Made by a program: the position numbers and the translations under genes
Part shown: piece after piece, positions 58,680 to 64,000 of the stretch
How positions within the stretch are numbered: the stretch's first letter is position 1
Layout: each line of letters opens with the position of its first letter
Notes under the pieces: generated by a model
Told to the model about the DNA's origin: nothing
The model's input: only the letters and a program-made list of their open reading frames with translations
Databases searched by the model: none
NCBI GenBank assembly: GCA_026261815.1
Contig: JAMPIT010000890.1
Span: 4,866,001-4,930,000 of the forward strand
Length of the DNA stretch: 64,000 bases
Source: Monarcha castaneiventris obscurior
Lineage: Eukaryota > Chordata > Aves > Passeriformes > Monarchidae
Direction: 5' to 3'

Positions 58680-60700
58680 AATATGATGGGCCACTCCCTT
58701 GTCAAATTATATTTTCTGTTTTTCACAAAGAAGCCTGACACCGGCACACTTGTTCTGGTCTAAGTTCTATCATTCAAAAATAGCCCATTTCTCTTGACTT
58801 TTGATTGTTTGCATTTTGCCTGGGAATTTTGCATGCCCATTTCAAGTGAGAATAGGTGTTTTTATCCCAGATTTAAGAGCCAGCTTGCAAAAATATTATT
58901 TTTGCTGCAATAATTTTACTTCAAAGCTGAAGTAGCATTCATTACATTTCATAAATCATTGTTTTTACAAAGCTTGATATTAGTTTGCTATACAAGTAAG
59001 AAAAGGTAGCAAACGTGCATGTACTGAGTATGTGCACTTCACAAAGAGAAAATGTAAATTTTAGAGCAAAATTAGTGAATAATCTAAGGCCTGATAAGGG
59101 ATTTAGGGCTCTTTTTAGACATATGGTTGGTAACAGCCTACTCTGAACAGTGATCCTGCCATCTGCAAACACAGTCCTGCACTCAGACCTGCTAAAAAGC
59201 ACAACAATTTCATAATCCCTCTCTTTCAGTAACTTGCCTGGGGTATTCCTGTGCATTTCCAAAGATGACAAAATTGCTGCATTTACAATGCAGACTGATA
59301 GTGATCCTAGAGTTTGGTGAAGTGGTAGAGCAGATGCACACATTATTCCAATGTTTTCTGTCAAGAAATACGTTCTTGTGTTTTATCCTTTTGAGTCCAG
59401 TGCTTTGTGAAGTGTCTGATTTGCTGTGTGAGAGCACTACCTTCACAGGAAAGCCTAAAAGTCAGATTTATGGATTATAATGCAGTTACCATTTGACTGG
59501 CATTTCTGCATGACCGGATTCAAGCCGGAGTTCTGCTGATCTGACAGGTTGATGGGATGCCAGCAATCCCAGCCCGTATGCCTACATTTCTCCTGCCAAA
59601 TGGCCAAAAATTTTAGCTGGAAAAAAACCTTACTGTGTCATTTAGAAATATCTGAATGTTCCATATCCAAAATTCATGAATTTGTATTATTTAAAACCTT
59701 TTCTTCTAAGCCACCATCATTTTTGAAAGCTTTGAGTCAAGTCACGAAAGTATATACGGTAAAGTGAGGAAAAAAACAAACAGATGTAACTGGATGAAAA
59801 AAAAGGAAGGAAAAATTTACCAACTTGTCCAGATACCAGAAAGATAAATCCAGCTCAATTCAGACTATGTAAGAGTGTTCCTTTTCATCTTTATCACATA
59901 CAGATCTCAAGCTTAACCTAGTCAGCTGTAGGTCACAGTCATATGTTCATAGCACCTGTAAATACACATGGTCAAAGTGTGGGGCTAGAAGTACTGAGGC
60001 AGCAAATAACTCTCTGATTTCTTCCTAAGTTTCCCCCAAGATCCTGGCAAGGGGTATGAGGTGATATGGCAGAGCTTATCCAAATGCTCTCCCTAACAGA
60101 GGCAGCACCACCCTTGCTCCAGTCTATACCTGCCTCTAAAAGCTTTTCGCAGCATAAAGGCACAAAACCTCTTTGTAAGTGGTTGACAAGGGAATACTAA
60201 ACTTTGGACAAATCATAATTTCTTCAGTCTCACCTCCAAAGCCCAGCTGGATACATTACACCTTGAAGAATGGAAGACACTGGTCTGGTTTGGACTCTGC
60301 TCACTGTGGACTTTTTCCCTTATACTTTGGAAAGGATTTACAAGAAAGAAATTTAGCAGCTGGCTGGAGCTGCATTATCACAGCAGTGGGAAATTCGGTG
60401 GGTATCATCAGATTTTTGTGAACTAACGTCAGGCTTCCTGAACTGCTGCTTTATTTGTGCCCTGTGGGAATGCAGCCAATATTGTCATGGTATCGCCGAG
60501 GCAAATCACAGAACAAAACCTGCTGATGATTTCCTGTTTCATACTCCCTATATACCCCCTTGTTGCCAATGATTTCATGAAAGAGATATCACAGCCCATC
60601 CAGATGTACTGGACTCCTTATTTATGCTTCATTACAAGGCACCCCCATCACCCCATCTACTTACCTTGCCCTATTATGTATGCCTGATTTCAATTGAAAA

Positions 60701-60728
60701 GAAAAAAGGAAAAAGAAAAAAGGAAAAA
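60701..60728 (+). repeat. 14-bp tandem duplication, purine-only
   Basis: GAAAAAAGGAAAAA occurs twice head to tail (60701-60714 and 60715-60728) in an all-purine run extending from 60696 to 60729. Confidence 0.92.
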
Positions 60729-63700
60729 GATGCTCCACTTTCAAAGGCACTCTGCATATCTGCATTCTCAGGGAGAGTTTGCCTTTTAAAAATTTCCACG
60801 TATCTTCACGAAACACCCTTAAAAACTTGGGACTTTATTGGGGAGAATATTAATTTTAGGTATTCTGGTCCTGTATATTTAAAACCCAGATGTTCCAGAC
60901 TGTGGAAAACCACCCCCAAATTGTCCATTTTCCTGTCTAGTACGAAGACTTTACTTTTGCAGGCTGTCACACATACAATGCACCTGCCCTTGCTTCACAT
61001 CCTGACTACCCTGGTGAAATTAAAATGCATATTTCCTTTCCTGAATTTCCTCTTGATGCCTCTCCCCCTGTGACAATTAGTGGTACTAGTTGAAGAAGCA
61101 GCCTGTGCAACAGAGAGTGACATAGAATAATGTGTCATGTCAGATATATTAAGCGTTTTAAGGCATCACAGACCTGGAGGATTGCAGACAAAAAGAAACA
61201 ATTGTTTGAATCCTAAAAAAAAGTTATACAAAACCACAGGGAATTTGAGCTTTAGTAGTACCTGTGATTTCTGTTCAAGGTGGAGGCATGTGCACAGTTA
61301 TGGCTCTAATATTAAGATTGCTATTGCCATTAGCTTTTTAATAGCATTGTTTTGAAAGGTCAAAATTAACGCTGCGTGCTTTGGGAGTTTTTTCACTCTT
61401 TTTTTTTTCCTGTGGACATTGATGATGGCAGCAGGGTTGAGCCAAAATATACCAGTAACTTCTGGTAATCACCTCTGCCAAGTGATAGTGAAGTAGGATT
61501 TTCTATGCTTTAGCTTTATGGGTTCCCTGATTTTGTTGTGATGCTGTGTGGCTGCTGAACACACTCAGTGCTGAGGGCTGGTGTTCAATGGGGCTCTGGA
61601 CAACTGAACTACCTAGAGGTTCTTAACCCAAATTCACGTAGAAGTATGAAGTTCAAAGGCCTTGTGGTGTGCTAATAAGTTACCTGGATAGGCCAGAAAC
61701 ATCCCACAATATCTTCCTCTTTTTGCCAGGAAATTTATTTCCAGAATCCACTAACAACAGCACCAGTGTTACTTAGAGTAACTAGGAGACAGAACCACAT
61801 TCTTACTCTCTACATTTCTTTTTGGTTGGTTTTTATATTAGTGAATCTGCTGCTCTGATGAAGACTCATTTTCATTGTGTGATGAAACCCTAAAGCTTGC
61901 CACAAAAACACTGCCTAATCACAAGCAAGAGAACCACCAGGGAGAAGGCAGTGAGGAGAAGCTCCAGTGCAGCTGTAGAAATCCAGTGGTTGTTAGGGTA
62001 TGAAAATAAATTTATGTTTGAGAGAAAAAAAGATTTGTTAAATTTAACATTATTAAGGCTGTTCCACTGGATTTGATTAACACCCTATCTCAGGTAAGAA
62101 AGAACAATCCTGTTCACCAGAAGTGGGTCCCAAAATTTCATGCACGACCAGAAAGGATACCAGCTTTGAGAGATAAGTTTTGTACATGAAAGCAAAGGAA
62201 GCAACACTTCAAGCCTTTATAAAAGTCCAGGGACTTTACATTCACACAAACCATGCTGCTACAAAGAGGGACAGTTTGCAGCACTCACAAATTTAACCTT
62301 AGTTTCCCAAGGACTTCTGAGGAGTCATACAGAAAATATTATTAGATGTCCTTGACTGAAGCTTAGAAGAAAAAAAGTAAAGTGGTATCAGTCTGCAGAA
62401 GAGAGATCAGTCTCAACATGTTGGAAGCAAAGCTCAGTACTCAGTGGACTAGATTACCAGATCACAAATGACACAATCTAAGAAAAACTGAGAGCGAGAA
62501 GCCTTAAAAATTCTGCTGATACTGGACTAGAGTAAAGAGCATGAGAGATTTCTTGCTTCCTGCACTGATCACAAACAAAAGCAGCATCCAATCTTGAGAC
62601 AGAGCTAAAAACACATCTTGAAAAAGGCAAAGGTTGTTGCTTCTGTAGAATATGGAGGAGGGTGAAAATATGCCTGAAATAAGGCTTCATAGAGATAAAT
62701 TGTACTGTAGAAGAACAGAAATCTACATTTTAAAAAAATCAGATAGACAAAAGCTTGACTAATTTTAAATCTGAAAATAATAAAGATATGGCAACTTTCC
62801 AGTATATACAAAAATGCCACAGGGAAAAGCCCTAAAACAAATATTTTCAGCATGAATAAATTTTTGGAAACAGGACAAAAGGTAGAATGAAGAACACAAT
62901 AAGATTATGTACATATGACTGTGCTGAAGAGAATATAGGATCCATGACCCAATATTGTCAGATGTGTGTATCCTGCAATGTTCTCCCAGCAGCTGGAGTG
63001 GAACCTAAGTGTGAATACAGGTGCTTCTCCTCGAGATTTGCCTCCTTTGTAAGAGCAGCACTCCGAAGAAAGGAAAGACTTCAGGAAGAATGAGAAATGC
63101 CTTCAGCTTCTTCCAATACAGTGCACATGGGAAATGGAGAGCAAGGGTGTGTTTCCTCCAGCCCAGTCTCTGCCTGCTCAAAAATAAGTTCTTCAGGCTG
63201 AAACAAAATGAATTCATCCACAGTCAGTCCTAGGGAAATACGTAAATTAATCTCTGAAGAGAGGCACCTAGCAAACTTCCTTGACAACAAAGGGAGCCTA
63301 GAGGACATCTCAGGTTGTGTGTCTAACATGAAGATGAGTAAAATCAGCTGGGATTGATCCCATGAGGAGTTTTGAAGATTCAAATCTCATGTAGGGAGCC
63401 AGAGCATCAAACAGCATTGGCAGAGGTTGCTGACCAGAGCAGTATGGGACTGAACCCCTCAAGTTTCTTCAGATGTACCCAAGAGGGATTATTGCATGAA
63501 CTATATTTCTGTACCAGCTTTCACTGCAAGGGGTAAGTGTAAAATAATTCTCCCATTAAGGGCTTGAAAGATTTTGATTTGAGCCAGTAACTGTTAGAGC
63601 TCCAACTTGTTTTATGTGCTCTAGAATAAGTGAAGCAACACATGAGGCTCCTTAGTTATCATGCACAATGAACAAGCTCAGCAAATTCAGTGTTAAATGT

Positions 63701-64000
63701 GAGAAAGTTCAAACACACCAAGACTTGGCAGTGCATACTCCTGGCACAAATGAAATTTTAACTTGTCCCTTTGGAATATCATGCAATACCACTGTCATTT
63801 CAACAAGAGCACTTGAATAGCTTTGACCCAGATGAAACCAAATGACTTTGGTAAAGACACCATGGTTTATTTCCCTGTCTTCCACTGGCATCAGCAAAGA
63901 GAAATTATCTTGCATGGCTGCTCTAATTATGCATGCCCACACCATGAAACTTCCCTGTCTTTTAAGCAGTCTAGTTTAATTCATTGGAACATGTAAACTA

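Larger units (their letters stand above)
57139..64000. other. Non-coding stretch, mostly unique
   Basis: 6.9 kb of AT-rich sequence with no CR1 or LTR that I recognise. Open frames of 140 codons (58942-59364, minus) and 149 codons (60624-61073, plus) show no known domain. Low-complexity tracts are listed separately. Confidence 0.5.

Noticed and set aside
60624..61073. 149-codon open frame (+)
   Set aside because: It passes through an all-purine repeat and shows no family resemblance. Within chance expectation.
61850..61895. GATGA...CTGA-like boxes suggesting a C/D snoRNA
   Set aside because: No terminal stem and no properly spaced D box. The motifs are short enough to occur by chance.

Overview
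This window is vertebrate nuclear DNA, and it reads as a bird. The main evidence is at least nine fragments of CR1 (chicken repeat 1) non-LTR retrotransposons. They carry recognisable avian CR1 3' ends, including the ATTCTATG octamer tail, and two still show reverse-transcriptase coding remnants. Base composition is AT-rich. There are no prokaryotic-type gene arrays, no recognisable tRNA or rRNA, and no SINE of mammalian type. Repeated A/C-rich tracts (AAAAACCCC-like) and one LTR whose look I associate with songbird class II endogenous retroviruses make a passerine plausible. That last step is inference.

I could not support any intact host protein-coding gene. The longest open frames (about 140 to 166 codons) are what chance gives in 64 kb of AT-rich DNA. 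Several lie across retroelements or low-complexity sequence. The window is best described as an intron of a large gene or an intergenic stretch of a gene-poor region.

Layout. 1-8.9 kb holds two CR1 fragments (3.1-3.6 kb minus, 4.7-5.6 kb plus with a reverse-transcriptase remnant). At 8.92-9.26 kb lies a 343-bp solo LTR on the minus strand with a perfect 6-bp target duplication. At 10.3-10.8 kb is a minus-strand CR1. 10.8-33.7 kb is mostly unique sequence with a compact G-quadruplex-type motif at 15.4 kb, a CR1 stub at 23.7 kb, a doubtful old CR1 relic at 28.4 kb and several A/C-rich tracts. 33.8-45.6 kb holds four CR1 fragments (33.9, 39.4, 41.6-42.4 and 45.4 kb); the third contains a (CAGAG)9 microsatellite. 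At 47.4 kb is a heptamer array with strong G-quadruplex potential. At 55.4-55.7 kb is a pair of related imperfect hairpins that looks like an old unclassified interspersed repeat. At 56.1-57.1 kb a CR1 is split by a 649-bp solo LTR (minus strand) with a 6-bp target duplication. From 57.2 kb to the end only low-complexity tracts stand out.

The history that can be read here is one of mobile elements: several CR1 subfamilies of different age, then class II-type retroviral LTRs, one of which landed inside a CR1. No new biological system was found. The most useful observations are the nested insertion, the two LTRs with clean boundaries, the microsatellite born inside a CR1, the two quadruplex-type motifs and the duplicated hairpins.
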